Positions 12,171-23,846 of a DNA stretch of 64,000 nt are shown here, in pieces; the first letter of the stretch is position 1, and each line of letters starts with the position of its first letter. Both the position numbers and the translations under genes were made by a program. Under the pieces are notes generated by a model, which ran no database searches, was not told the origin of the DNA, and was given only the letters and a program-made list of their open reading frames with translations. This DNA is from Mariannaea sp. PMI_226 (lineage: Eukaryota > Ascomycota > Sordariomycetes > Hypocreales > Nectriaceae): positions 496,001-560,000 of the forward strand of contig JANFOG010000006.1 of the NCBI GenBank assembly GCA_024336345.1, given 5' to 3'.

Positions 12171-12788
12171 CTAGAAGTGAATCCCGGCAAGACGCGCTGT
12201 CCAGCCCTCTTTGGAGTCCTTGAACTCGCAAGGCTGCGAGCCGACCTCGCTCATCATGACGCCTTCGAGCCACTGGATGTACTCCTCGAAGCCCGTCGTG
12301 CTGCCGGATATGCGGACCCTCCTCACCCCTCGCACGCCCTCGAACTTGCGCAGATTCCGGTGACCGACGCCCAGGTACATACTCTGCACCAAGTCGATCT
12401 CGAGCTCGTCCAGGCCGGAGAAGGCCTTTGTGACGGTGTCCTGCTCGTAGGGCAGGTCGCAGTCAAGGCGGACCTGGAGGTGGAAGCGGCGGATGCGGGG
12501 CACCACAGCGGACTCCTTTACGGGGCCGTAGCAGTTGCGGAGCCGGGGGAAAGAAGCCAGCAGAGTGGGGTGAGCGAGGAACATGTTGTCCGAGTAGAGG
12601 AAGTCAGTGGCCTCGGCATTGATCTGGCGGTTGGCGAGGAGGAGGTTTGGGTGGACAATGGTGGACGGGTCGTTGAGCCGGGCGAACTTGTCAAAGGCCG
12701 GGATGTGAAGGAGGAGGTCGTAGATTTCGAGGCGGATCTCAACAGGGAGGTCCATGAAGCCCGTCTTGTGTTGTAATTGCGTAGCCAT
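12171..12788 (-). CDS. 2EXR / F-box-like domain protein (fungal, uncharacterised)
   Basis: Single exon, 205 aa, starting at the ATG at 12788 (MATQLQHKTGF) and ending at TAG 12173-12171. The frame stays open further upstream to an ATG at 12899, but that part is encoded by a TG microsatellite (His-Thr repeats) and is more likely 5'UTR. The stretch FMDLPVEIRLEIYDLLL is the opening helix of the 2EXR/F-box-like domain, common in Pezizomycotina. It is followed by LLANRQINAEATDFLYSDNM, the second typical block. Members are expanded in filamentous fungi and none has a solid function. F-box-like ones are guessed to be substrate adaptors of SCF ubiquitin ligases. A second member of the superfamily lies at 35250-36902, but the two are otherwise unlike. 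Confidence 0.82.
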   Translation of the reverse strand: MATQLQHKTGFMDLPVEIRLEIYDLLLHIPAFDKFARLNDPSTIVHPNLLLANRQINAEATDFLYSDNMFLAHPTLLASFPRLRNCYGPVKESAVVPRIRRFHLQVRLDCDLPYEQDTVTKAFSGLDELEIDLVQSMYLGVGHRNLRKFEGVRGVRRVRISGSTTGFEEYIQWLEGVMMSEVGSQPCEFKDSKEGWTARLAGIHF

Positions 12789-12802
12789 GATGAGTGTAGT
12801 GT

Positions 12803-12824
12803 GTATGTGTGTGTGTGTGTGTGT
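12803..12824. repeat. (TG)n microsatellite
   Basis: A GTGTGTATGTGTGTG-type run just upstream of the 2EXR gene start. It is probably in its 5'UTR or core promoter. Confidence 0.85.
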
Positions 12825-15680
12825 ATTTATATGGTCGTATATAATATATATGTGTGTGTGTTCTCTAAATGGGTATGATGGCGATGGTCGATGGATCAAT
12901 TGATGTCCAAGTATAATTGGTGCCGGAGTGGACGGAAAGGTTGTTTCTACAGTGATGCTTTATGGGTGGTGTTGTTTGTTTTGTCTAGTGGTGAGAGACA
13001 GATGGAGATGGAGAGAAGTGATCTGACAGAGGTGAATCTCTATCTTTATTAGGTAGATAAGGTAGTAGAAAGACGAAAAGAGGATGATGAGGGGATACAC
13101 AGACAGATGGGAAGAAAATGAGGGAAGAGCAAAGGAAGGAAGTGGACGAGCTTAGCTTCATATATAAAAGCCCCGAAGTCGCGGACTTATCAGTCGATGG
13201 AAATAACTTACATGATGAAGGGTGTAGATGTAAAGAATGGGCGTACAAGGTTCAATGCGTGTGTGGATGGGATGAATCACACTTGCTCACGGGAAGGGGA
13301 GAATAAAGGGAGAGAGCAGAGTGAGCGAGAGAGGGAGAGATAGTATGTAGATGGATAGACACACCCAAAGGCCGGGGGGGGGCAATCCGAGGAGGGGGTG
13401 TGTTCAAAGGTGTATGTGCATGGACTATATCCCGTACAGACCGCATCAGTAAAAGGGACAAAAAAAAAAGCAAAGCCCAACCGCACAATGCAGAAGCAAT
13501 GGTACAAAATCTTGCCAATTGGACGGCCGTAAGAGCAAGGGTCCAGCCAGGGTCCAGGACTCGGCCTCCTCCAGCAAGGGAAGATGTGCACCACTATGTA
13601 CGTAGGAGAGGAGGTGGGGAGGTTTGGGCTGAGCTGACCAAGGGTACTAACGTTGACTGCTGTAGTACCTCAGGTACCTGGGTGCCATAGCATGCAGCAC
13701 ACACATAGATAGTAGTAGTGCTGATTGCTGCTGAACAGTACCTACCTACCTACCTGACCTACTCTTCCATTAGCTTGGAACTTGGTTCTCTGTGTGCGGT
13801 GCTCGTATATTGATGAAGATTATTGATGACATTGCAGCCGGCCAGCTAGCCAGCCAGCCAGCCAACCAGCATTGCATTGCATTTTCAGTAATCGCACGCC
13901 ACCCAACTTTTCCCTTCTCGGGGCTTAGGCTAGTCCATAGATAGCCCAAGTAACTAGCTAATTGCTGCGGCCCCCCACCCAACGGTTGATTTCTCTTCCT
14001 CTTCCGCTTCCTTACCTATCCTGGGCGGTGCAGGATCCATGGCCATTGCGCTGATGATCAATGCCTGGTGGTAACTTACAGCAAGGATCAAGCAACCTCA
14101 ACAACAATAGTGTTCACTGGCAGTTTGTTGCTAGGTCCCCTGCTAAAGGGAAAGAGAAAAAAAGCTACGTTGGTAAACTCGACCGTCTTGTCCGCTTTTT
14201 CAGAGGTACAAGTGATGTCAATCTATCGCTAGCTACGTAGGTAAATCAATCTTGCGCTACGCCTTCATCTAGGTTTCTGCTTTCCCGTCTTTGTCACCAC
14301 GAAGGTTTCCAGCGGTCTGCAACGGGCGCCAACCATCTATAGATAAGCTGACTTCTTGTGGACTGTGTGTGGGTTGTCGTGTGACGGAGTAGACGGAATA
14401 ACATACATACGGCCGTAAAGCTGCGGATTGTGAAATGACACCGCACCACAGAGACCAACCCAAAATAATAAATAAATAAATAAAAACAAGGAAAAGAGGC
14501 TGTTCTGTACGTACAGTAGCATTTATTATTATGGATACGGGAAAATGATGACCAAAATCAAGGGGATCCAATTCGACGGGTTGGCTACCGCGGAAAGGGG
14601 CGTGTTGAAAAAGTGACATGTTATTGCTCGGTCAGGCGCCGAAGCCCGTCCTTCGAGAAAGACGATACACATGGTGAAGATCCAGTTTATTGTTAGCTGG
14701 AACTGGAACAAGATATCCCTGCCTTGTCAAAGAAGAGCAAAAAAAAAAAAGGTGAGCATAGATAATTTAAAAATTGTTACAGAAAACATATACCAATCGG
14801 AAGCCCACCCCGTGTGGCGGTCTGCACGCCGATACGGTGAAGAAAAGAAATGCCTGATGGGCCGGTGAGGTGACAAGAGCCGTGGCATGGACGAGCCCAC
14901 CCGGACCGACCATCGGGAGGAAACCCAGGGCCCTGGACCCTGGATCCTGGACACCCAAGAGAGCCCTGTTTGGCGAAGAATGATCCGGGATTCAGGGAGA
15001 AGTCAAGGTCAGAGAAAGGTGAGCGGGACTGGTGAGGTGAGGTGAGGGAAGCGGTCGGAAGCGGTGTCGCCGTTTGCCCTGACCTCGGTCAGTCATATCA
15101 TGAAGTTGGGCGCGTGGGAGTCATTCCAAACAAGAGGTGAGACGAAATCACACGGAGGCTCAAGCCCGCTGTTCATCGAGATGAAGGTCACAACAAGGCT
15201 ACATGTCTATCTGCCCACGTATTTGTGTGTTACAGAGATTGAATGAAACCCTCAATTGTTTGGTCTTGTATGTATCCATCGAGATTGGTAGGTCTGTACC
15301 TGTGATGATATAGAACCGGCCCGACCTCATCATAAAAAGAAAAGAAGACGTAGAACGTTTTGCAACAGAATCATTTCTTTCGAGAACAGAAAAAGAAAAA
15401 GAAACCGATCAATGGAGATATTTCGGAAGCGGCACGGCATTCATGAACCATCGAACACGAGAAAGAAGGAAAGAAAAAAAGAAAAACATCCCTTTTCGCC
15501 TCCATATCGGAGCCGTCTTCGCAAAAAGGAAAAAAAGACAAAAGAGTCATTCTCACGGACCACTTCTAAGAGAGCCGCCGCCGCGATCGCTTATTACACA
15601 CACCCCTTTTGTCTAATTATTGACCCAGTAAGTAGCAAGAAGAAACACCAACAATATAAGAATCACCCGAATCATCAAAC

Positions 15681-15827
15681 ATGGACGAAAACTACAAGGA
15701 AGTACGACAGGAGCTTTGTCGTCCGACCTCTTCCGATGAGTTCCAGGGCTGCGGTGGATCGATCTTTGGGCATGTCTCCTGTCCGATGGCGTCCGTCCCC
15801 CCACTGTTCGTTTCACTTTTTCAATAG
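15681..15827 (+). CDS. possible small ORF, 48 aa (weak)
   Basis: The ATG at 15681 has a favourable fungal context (CAAACATGG). The frame starts MDENYKEVRQELCRPTSSDE and ends with TAG at 15825-15827. Composition is ordinary rather than low-complexity, unlike other open frames nearby. I recognise no family. There are no obvious introns, partner genes or signal peptide. It may be chance, since it lies in a 5 kb gene-free stretch where one such ORF is expected. I list it only as a candidate small or orphan gene. Confidence 0.2.
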   Translation: MDENYKEVRQELCRPTSSDEFQGCGGSIFGHVSCPMASVPPLFVSLFQ

Positions 15828-17286
15828 AGCCTCTTGCATTGATGAAGTGATCCAAGCGTATCTCTTGTTTTTTATTGATCAATCAATGTGTTCATTTTTT
15901 ATTTTATTTGAATTTTTACTTATTTTAGTTTGGTACGGTCGAATATACAGTACACCGAGACACGCATCCAAATTTCCTTGTTCACCTTGGGCTCCTAGAC
16001 TGCCCGTGGCTGCCAGGGACCGGGCCGACACCCAAGCCACACGCCATATCAAATTGTGATATGTATTGCTTGCTGGAGATGAAATGACGAGGATAAAACT
16101 ACAATATAATAAAATGATCAAGCAAAGTTGCCAAAAGGTAAGATGGGTGCGTAGTGGGCGAAGCCTGCAGTTATGCTTCTCCTACTTTGTGGTTACGTCT
16201 ATGACGAACTACCGACCTAAACATATAACCACATGCCGCCGTAACTGGCAAGAAGCCCACCTACCATGACGCCTTTGTAACAGATTTGCCTTTGATAATA
16301 ATTATAGGACCGGGATATGAGGCCGGCCGGTTTGCTCGGACGTGGACACATGATGACTGCACATTGTTGGATGCCCACATACACTCCCCACACATTCAAA
16401 CTTCATATCTGACCTCAAACTTTCAAACTGTGCGCGCTGGCATAAGCAGGGGCTTGAAATGACTCCCTCAACGCCAGTCAAGATCAACGAGTGCTGCTCA
16501 GCAAATACTTGTTATTTGGAGAGCTTGCACTCATTAAATTCTTCTGTCTGCCTCCCCTCTTCATCTTGCAGGAAAAAAAACCCAGTCGCAGTGTCAAGGA
16601 GCGATTGGCTGCGGTTCATTTATTGGTCGTTCGCTTCATTCCGGGTGTCATACGTCTCTACTTACATGTGGAGAGGCTGAGGTGATGTTATCTGTGGCTT
16701 CTGGCTGACAGCTTTCTGCTGTTTTTGGTGGGCCAGAACACTTACCTCATACTTAACCGCACTCTGTCAGCTGTTTGAATTTTTGGCTGACATCGCGATC
16801 AGTCAGTCGAGTCCATGCTGTCGATCACAGAGGCCACTCCGCTTTTTCTCTTGCCCATAAATGTCCATCATATCAGCTTTCATACTCTGGGGTGGGCTGC
16901 GACTCTCGTATTTTTTTTTTTTTTTGGTAATTTACACATCCCTTCTTTCTTCATACCTACCTACCTTGCAGTAGTTGTTTTGAGACAGTGTTGCTGGAAT
17001 GTGGGATGTTCAACTTTCAACTTGTACCCTATAGCACATCACCATAATATCCAGGGTCTCTCAGGTAACTGTGTTGTTGAATCAAGGCTCCTTTATTATA
17101 ACCCAAAAATAATGCTCCCGTATCACCCTGTATGGGCCACGAGAGAGAGAGGGTGAAAACGACAGAAGGAAACGAAGAAAAAAAAAGAGTATATTCTTGA
17201 ACATCAGATGCTATGCCGCTCTATCATGTTACCTACATCCCCTTGGCACTGCATGCAACCCATGACTTTGACGGCTGATTTGGTGT

Positions 17287-17300
17287 AGGCGCGCGCGCCT
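17287..17300. repeat. 14-base perfect GC palindrome
   Basis: AGGCGCGCGCGCCT equals its own reverse complement. It sits about 550 bases upstream of the cystinosin start codon. A dyad of this kind could bind a dimeric regulator or be chance CG-repeat sequence. No neighbouring copies were noticed. Confidence 0.5.
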
Positions 17301-17853
17301 GACTTGGATCGAGTAGTCTTTCTTCATTGGATGTTCAATACGTACTGCATACGTAGTACATGTTTCGGCATCTGGGGTCCAGCCACACACTGGAAAGAAT
17401 GCACACCAATGCAATCTCTACTCTGTATGGCGAATTGTGAGACACTATTTCGCGTGGCTTTTGTCGCCCAATGGCGTATCACAGCACATCACGACCTCTT
17501 CAGATTATGTACCATGTAGCTAGCATAGTTAGCTATCGAAGTGCGTGCCTTACGTCTTGGGTTCCTTTTCTTCCAAACCTTCTTCACACAAGCGTCTTCT
17601 GATCTGGGCTGGGCTTTTCCTCATCGGGTAAGGTGTCCCGTTGCTTCAAGTCACGCTATCTTGCATCATCACGACCTGCAGTAGCATGAGCGAGGTACGT
17701 ACCGTATTTCCCAGTTTCCGTACCTGCCTTCCTTAGCTACTTGTAGGTAATTATCTCTTAACTAAACCACTCTGTAGATAATTCTTGCTCTCTCTCTCTG
17801 CACTCACTGTCGGCTCAGCCTCCCTCCCACCTCTTGTCCGTCTCTTCTGCACC

Positions 17854-19029
17854 ATGGATGGCCTCGATAGATTTCTCTCTTTCGTCTCAACTCTCTTTGG
17901 CTGGATTTATTTCCTCGCCTGGAGTCTCTCCTTTTACCCCCAGTGCTTCCTCAACTGGCGTCGTCAGTCCACCTCTGGCACGACAGTTGACTTCCCCTTC
18001 ATCAACGTGCTCGGTACGTCGTGTCCCTCACAGCAGCCCAAAGATGAAGCCCAATAGCATAAGCACAAGCCCAGCAGACATCCCGCGCTCATCCCGCGTC
18101 GTTTTATCGGTCTAGTGACCTGATATGACCGTGGCTGGGGAGCTGGACAGCACACTCCTAGGGCACTGGCCTTTTATTTGTCTCGGCTTCATGGGTTGCA
18201 TCCCCCGTTCACAGGGGATTTCCATTTTTCTGGGTCTCTCTTTTTTTTGTGTTGCTTTTCTTCGGCGACGGTCATCATCCTTTTCAAGTCTGTAGCTACC
18301 AACCGAAAAGGTTCCTTTGCGCTAACATCACCCTGGCTTGTTTGTGCCATAGGCTTCGCTACTTACTTTGCTTCCAATGTCGCCTTTTATTACTCACCTG
18401 TCGTCCGTGCCCAGTATGCTGCTCGCCACAACGGCCTTGAGTCGACTGCCAAGTTCAACGACATCACTTTTGCCCTTCATGGAGCCATTCTTTCAGTGAT
18501 TTTGACCTCCCAGTATCTATGGGCCTCAGCTTGGGGCTTCCCACCAAGCACAGGAAACCGTCCCAGTCACTTTATCCTGGGTGTATGCGCTGGCTGCGTT
18601 ACCGGGGTTTTCTTGACGTACCTTCTCGTGGCCGCGTCCCCAGGAAGTGATCCAACAACCGATTGGGTGGAGTTGGATATGGTTTACGCCCTCGGCTACG
18701 TCAAGCTGATCGTCACTCTGATCAAGTACACCCCTCAGGTAATCTTCAACTACAGGAACAAGAGCACCGAAGGCTGGAGCATCTTGGGCATCTTGCTCGA
18801 TCTGTCAGGTGGCATTCTCAGCGTCGGTCAGCAAGGTATCGACAGCTATCTTCAGCGCGACTGGAGCGGCATCACCGGAAACCCCGTAAAGTTTGCTCTG
18901 GGCAATGTCAGCATGATGTACGACGCCATCTTTATTACTCAACACTATGTGCTGTACCGCGGCGCAAGTCTTCGAAAGGATGGCGAGGCTGACCGATTAC
19001 TGGATGACGAGGAGCGAAGGCGAGACTAA
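17854..19029 (+). CDS. ERS1: cystinosin-type PQ-loop transporter (ERS1/CTNS family)
   Basis: Exons 17854..18013 and 18353..19029 give 278 aa. The 339-base intron (GTACGT donor, GCTAAC branch site, CATAG acceptor) rejoins NVLG to FATYFASNVAFYYSP without breaking the conserved block. The first PQ-loop motif is in SLSFYPQCFLNWRRQST (about residues 24-40). The second is in KYTPQVIFNYRNKSTEGWS, followed by LLDLSGGILS. Several hydrophobic helices agree with a seven-TM fold. Length is close to yeast Ers1. Human cystinosin has a longer glycosylated N-terminus, which is missing here. Known role: proton-coupled export of cystine from lysosome or vacuole. The charged tail ends DDEERRRD, without the GYDQL-type sorting signal of the animal protein. 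This is the longest intron I assigned in the window. Confidence 0.9.
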
Positions 19030-20839
19030 ACCCAATGTCGGGTGTTGGATAGATTTTCTTTTGCTCGGCTGTTCAAGAACTTGTTTCTGCCGTTTGTGTT
19101 TACATACTTCACACCCATGATAGACCGGAAATGCCACCAATGGCGTTTGGCGTTTTTATGATAGGGCAAATAGCGAGAAGGGTCATCTCGGGGCATTTGT
19201 GTGATACCCCTCCCCAAACAGCATCTCATTCGACCTAGATCAGATCACCGTTTCCTTGTCATCTCCCACAAAAGTCTTCCCGAAGAGGGAAGCGATTTTC
19301 TCCAGATTATGAACATACCGGAAGAAATCGTTGTGAAGATGCATGATTGGTTCTACAGTACACCACCCGCAGGCCAGCATAGATGAGGCTCACTTGACTG
19401 GCTCTGAGCTCAGCTGAGAAAATAGTTGCAGGTCTGTACCGCATTGCGGTTTTGGGAGCTGACGCCAACCACCAGGGGTCAAATGTGGCAACTTTTTTCT
19501 GGGAATACAACCCTGTATGGAGCACTTCATGCAATGACCTGTCCTGCATTTCACTCCCCAGATATTCGACTTTTGGGTCAATTAGGACAGCCTATTCGAT
19601 GCTCTTATATTTTGCAAGTTACGGCTGAAGCCTAACCAGTTTTGTTTGTTCTAAAGCACACGCCTGGCAGATCGTCATTTCTGCCATTGTCTTCACGGCC
19701 CGACTCTGCGGCCTGACTCTGCGCGGAAATGTTCAGCTGGAAACTGTCGTCCCAAATAGGATGCTGACTACCTAAATACCACCGGGATGAGCGAAGGTGA
19801 ACGTCTATTGGTCGCTTCCATCATACAGTCTTAGGACTGTTGGATATTCGTGTTATACACCAATTGATAGGCAGATTCAAGGACGGAAACGCTTTGCTGC
19901 ACACCATACAAGGCTGGCATGCCCTTGACTCCGTTTGCAGTTACAGCTTGCAGTTGGGCTGCGAATATCACCAGGTAAACTAGTTAGCTTCACGTGTTTG
20001 TATTTAGAAAAGGAACTGGCTTTAGCAGGTGAGAAGACAGAAATAAGTATGCCTCAATAGCAACCACCCTTGCCTCTATCGAAATTGGGAGCACATTTGA
20101 GCCTCCTGTCAGGCGGCGACTCTTTCATTTCGTACCCTTCCCACTTGGAATGGCCAGCTAGCTCTGGGGCATGCAACAAAAATTAACTGATCTTTCAAAA
20201 GAGGGCTGCCAGGGTTCCGGAAGATAACACTCGTCTCCTCATATTGAACGAAATGCTTGTTGACACATGTGTATGTAGTCGTGCCCGGACGCGGGTCCCA
20301 CTTGAATGTCGGAGACAGAAACCAAAATAAATCTACCGGCTTCAGGTGGAGTCCTCGGAGTGGTGGAGAGGTGGATGCTGAGCCCGGTTGTTCCTAATCC
20401 TTCGGACAAATTGTCCGGGTGCTTGAATAGCGAGCGGGCATTGAGGGATACGAAAGAAAAGTTCCGCTGGATAATGGTCTATACTTACAAGATAACGAAT
20501 GTTGCAGAGTAATAGCCGAATGGAATACAAAAAACAAGGCCTCAAGTCGAGACAGAAAGGCCAATCCTGTTCGCCCATTGCTGGGCGAGAGGGCGAGCTT
20601 ATGGAACTTGGCACGACAAAGTAACCAGGTAATGATTTCTATTTCATGAAGTTGGGTATTCTTTTTTGCTTCTCCTTTAGTCTTCTTTTTCCCTTTTGCT
20701 CTATTCGGTTAGAACTCCTTGCCCTTTCAAACTTCTCTACTCTTCTCATACATAGTGTTACACATGTCATCTTCATGCATTCATTTACTCGTACACAACT
20801 TGACACAAAAACCAGGGACATTATTTCTGCACAGCTCCC
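19030..20839. other. intergenic region between cystinosin and LeuRS genes
   Basis: Convergent 3' flanks. Only short frames without recognisable motifs are present. A CACGTG hexamer occurs at 19991-19996 but is far from any start codon. I see no RNA gene. Confidence 0.55.
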
Positions 20840-23800
20840 TCAGAGTACGAAGTTGATAGTCTTACCACCTCGCACTGGGATCGCTCGCTTCGCCGCCCGA
20901 AGGTCATAAGGCCCCTGAGAAAACTTTGCAGCGCCCTCTTCCGTGGTAAGAATCTGTTCCACCATCCAGTCACGCAGCGCATCACCTTGCAGCTCTGGCG
21001 GCGGCGGTGGGATGCTCAGCACCGCCCTGACCTTGCCGTTCACCTGGACGGCGCATGGTTGATGGCGAGGGCGGAGGAGCTCAGTAATGGAGGGATCTGC
21101 TATCGGGAAGGTGGCGGCATGGAAGACGGAGGTGTCGGAGGGGTAGAGAAGGGCCCAGCACTCTTCAGCATATGCCGGTGTAACAGGTGCCATCATTGTA
21201 ATAATGACACGAGCTGCTTCACGTTTAACGAATGAACTTGCGGCCGAGTTGTTGATAAGGGTGTTTGTGAGAATCATGAGGTCGGAAACCACCGTGTTGA
21301 GGGAGTAGATTTCCTCGTAAGACGCCGTCACTGAGGCAATAGTTCGCTGCACATCTCTCCAAATGGCCACCTCTGCATCCCATTGTGCTAGCTCCTTGCC
21401 CTTCATAGACGCAAGTCTCTCATGCTTGGCCGAGAGGTACTCTTTGACGGAGGCCATTTCACCCGTTTCCGTGTTATTGGCCAATGCCATAACTTGATCA
21501 TGCAATCGCTGGAGCCAGCGAGTGACACCCGAGATCTTAGCCTCATCCCAGTTGAGGATATCACCAACCGGGGCTTGGAAGAGCATGTGAGCGCGGGTGG
21601 CGTCGGCTCCGTATCGAGCAATGATCTCGGTAGGGTCAACTCCGTTGTATTTGGACTTGGACATTTTCTCGTAGGCAACGGTCGCAACCTCCCCAGAGGA
21701 TACAACACGCGGCTGAGCTGGGTCCGACAGGTCAACTTCATCAGGCTTCAAGAATTTTCCATTAGTAGGGTCGATGTACGTCTTTCCGTGCACCATCCCT
21801 TGGGTGATGAGGCGCTTGAAGGGCTCTGCCGATTGAGATGTCTCTTCAGAATACTGGGGAAGCAGTGGAGTAGAAGCGAGGAACTTGAAGATGAAGCGGG
21901 CATAGAGAAGATGCAGGATGGCGTGCTCAATACCGCCGATATATGTATCCACGGGAAGATTCCTGCCAGCCTCAGGCGAGAACAGTTGATCCTTGTTTTG
22001 AGGATCCGCGAAGCGTGCAAAGTACCAGCTCGAGTCAACAAACGTATCCATCGTGTCAGTGTCTCTGCGAGCAGACCCGTTACATTTTGGACATGTCGTC
22101 TCGACATATTCAGAGGTAGAATCAAGCGGGTTCCCGGTGCGGCCTTCAGTCCAATCAACGTCGGGAAGTTGTACAGGAAGCTGGTCTTCAGGCACAGGCA
22201 CAGGGCCACATGAACCGCAGTGAATAATGGGGATAGGAGTGCCCCAGTATCTTTGTCGACTGATCAGCCAGTCACGGAGTCGCCACTTCTCAGCTGGTTT
22301 GGCAAGTTGAGCGGCCTCAAGAATTCCAACAATTGCCTGCCCAGCTTCAGTGGATGTCTTGCCCTCGAAGGTACCGCTGTGCTCAGTCATGATGCCATGC
22401 TCAAGGAAAGGCTCGTTCTCCAGCGGAGTGGTTGCGCCGTCCTCAGAGGGGGCGAGGACATGGCGAATAGGCTGGTCGGAATGATGGTGCTTCCAGAAGC
22501 CATGATCACGGGTGTCGTGACCAGGCACACCCATTACAGCACCTTCACCATAATCGCCTAGAACATACGGGGCAACGTAAATGGGTAGTGACACCTTGGT
22601 CGGCCCAGGGGTATCCTCATGGTAGGCCAGCGGGTTGATAGCCCGCACGTGTGGTAGGAGATAGCCAACCTTGGAATCTAGTGGAAGTCCAGGTATGGTA
22701 TCCAGAAACGCTTGAAGCTCAGCATCCTTCTTGGCGAGCTCCACAACGATGGGATGTGTGGCTGCGAGAGCGAGGTATTGAACGCCAAAGAGAGTATCCG
22801 GCCGAGTAGTAAAAACTTCAATTGGCAACTTGGTATCGTGGCCAGTAGCCAGGATGGGAAATTTGATGGCTGCACCAGTCGATTTTCCCAGCCAGTTCTT
22901 CTGCTGTGCCAGCACTCGTTCTGGCCAGGCATTATCTTTGGCAAGGGCATCGAGGTCCTTGAGGAGGGCCTCGCGGAACTCTGAGATGCGGAAGAACCAT
23001 TGCTTGAGCTTGCGCTTCTCGACCTTGGCACCTGACCTCCATGAGTAGCCATTGGCATCGACTTGTTCATTCGCAAGGACGGTTTTGTCAACAGGATCGT
23101 AATTGACCTCAGCCTCAGCTTGGTAGGCAAGGCCTTGTTCGTGAAGCATGAGGAAGAGTTTCTGGTTGTGTTTGTAGAATTTGGGGTCGCACGTCGCAAT
23201 TTCCTACAAAACCCGTATTGATCAGCCTCTCGATGATGATTTTTTCGATTGTCTGCAATCAATCACTAGAAATACTTACTCGGTCCCAATTCCAGCTTCC
23301 GTTCATGACTTCGAGCTGCTGCTTCATCTTGGCAATGTTACTCTTGGTCCATAATCCAGGAGCAATTCCTCTCTCCAGAGCTGCATTTTCGGCGGGGAGT
23401 CCAAAGGCATCCCATCCCATGGGAAGCATCACGTTATCCCCCTTTAATTGCCGGAAACGAGCGACGATATCGGCGATGGCGTAGACTCGAAGATGACCCA
23501 GATGCAGGGTACCTGAAGGGTATGGAAACATGGGCAGAACATAATGACTGTCTTTGCTTTGAACTTGTTTGACGGAATCATCTCCACCTACAGCTGCAGC
23601 ATATTCCTTCCATCGGCTACGCCACTTCTCATCAAGGGCAGGCAAGTCAACGGCGTACCATCGTTGCGAGAGCGCCACTGAGATCTTGTTCAGTGCTGAG
23701 GTTGAGGCCTTCAATTGAGGTCGAGCTGCTGGCCCTAGAGTACGGCACAGGCCTGACCCGACCTTATGGCGTGCAGCGCCGATTACTAGCTTTCGATTGA

Positions 23801-23846
23801 GCAGAGGCATTGAAGCTACGTCGTCATGATGCGCCGAAAGCTTCAA
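20840..23846 (-). CDS. NAM2: mitochondrial leucyl-tRNA synthetase
   Basis: Two exons on the minus strand, 23846..23280 and 23203..20840, give 976 aa. The intron begins GTAAGT and ends TTTGTAG, joining SWNWDR to [14 protein letters not shown]. Class I motifs are visible: HLGH in [14 protein letters not shown] (residues 115-118) and KMSKS at about 702-706. The large inserted editing (CP1) domain lies between. Size and sequence are of the bacterial/mitochondrial LeuRS type, not the larger cytosolic one. The enzyme charges mitochondrial tRNA-Leu. In yeast the orthologue also helps group I intron splicing. The N-terminus is rich in Arg/Lys/Ala without acidic residues from the Met at 23810 ([16 protein letters not shown]), a good mitochondrial presequence, so translation may start there rather than at 23846, whose first 12 residues include two Asp. 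It is divergent from MET12 across about 770 bases. Confidence 0.94.

Larger units (their letters stand above)
12789..17853. other. 5 kb intergenic region
   Basis: Upstream regions of the divergent 2EXR gene (-) and cystinosin gene (+). It contains a TG microsatellite (about 12803-12824), a short poly-G (13374-13382), CAGC repeats near 13846-13870, TACC repeats near 13741, a 14-base GC palindrome at 17287-17300 and CT-rich DNA before 17854. Longer open frames (for example 215 codons at 15412-16059) are lysine/arginine-rich readings of poly-A tracts. One 48-codon ORF with a good start context is listed separately. Confidence 0.55.

Noticed and set aside
12177..12776. 199-codon open frame antisense to the 2EXR gene
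   Set aside because: The sense strand has the conserved LPVEIRLEIY and LLANRQINAEA blocks. The antisense translation has no motif.
15412..16059. 215-codon plus-strand frame
   Set aside because: Lys/Arg-rich low-complexity translation of poly-A tracts. Its middle is in conflict with the better-looking 48-codon ORF, and no family is recognised.
21422..22213. 263-codon open frame antisense to LeuRS
   Set aside because: It overlaps the LeuRS catalytic region, whose sense translation is conserved. It is a shadow frame.
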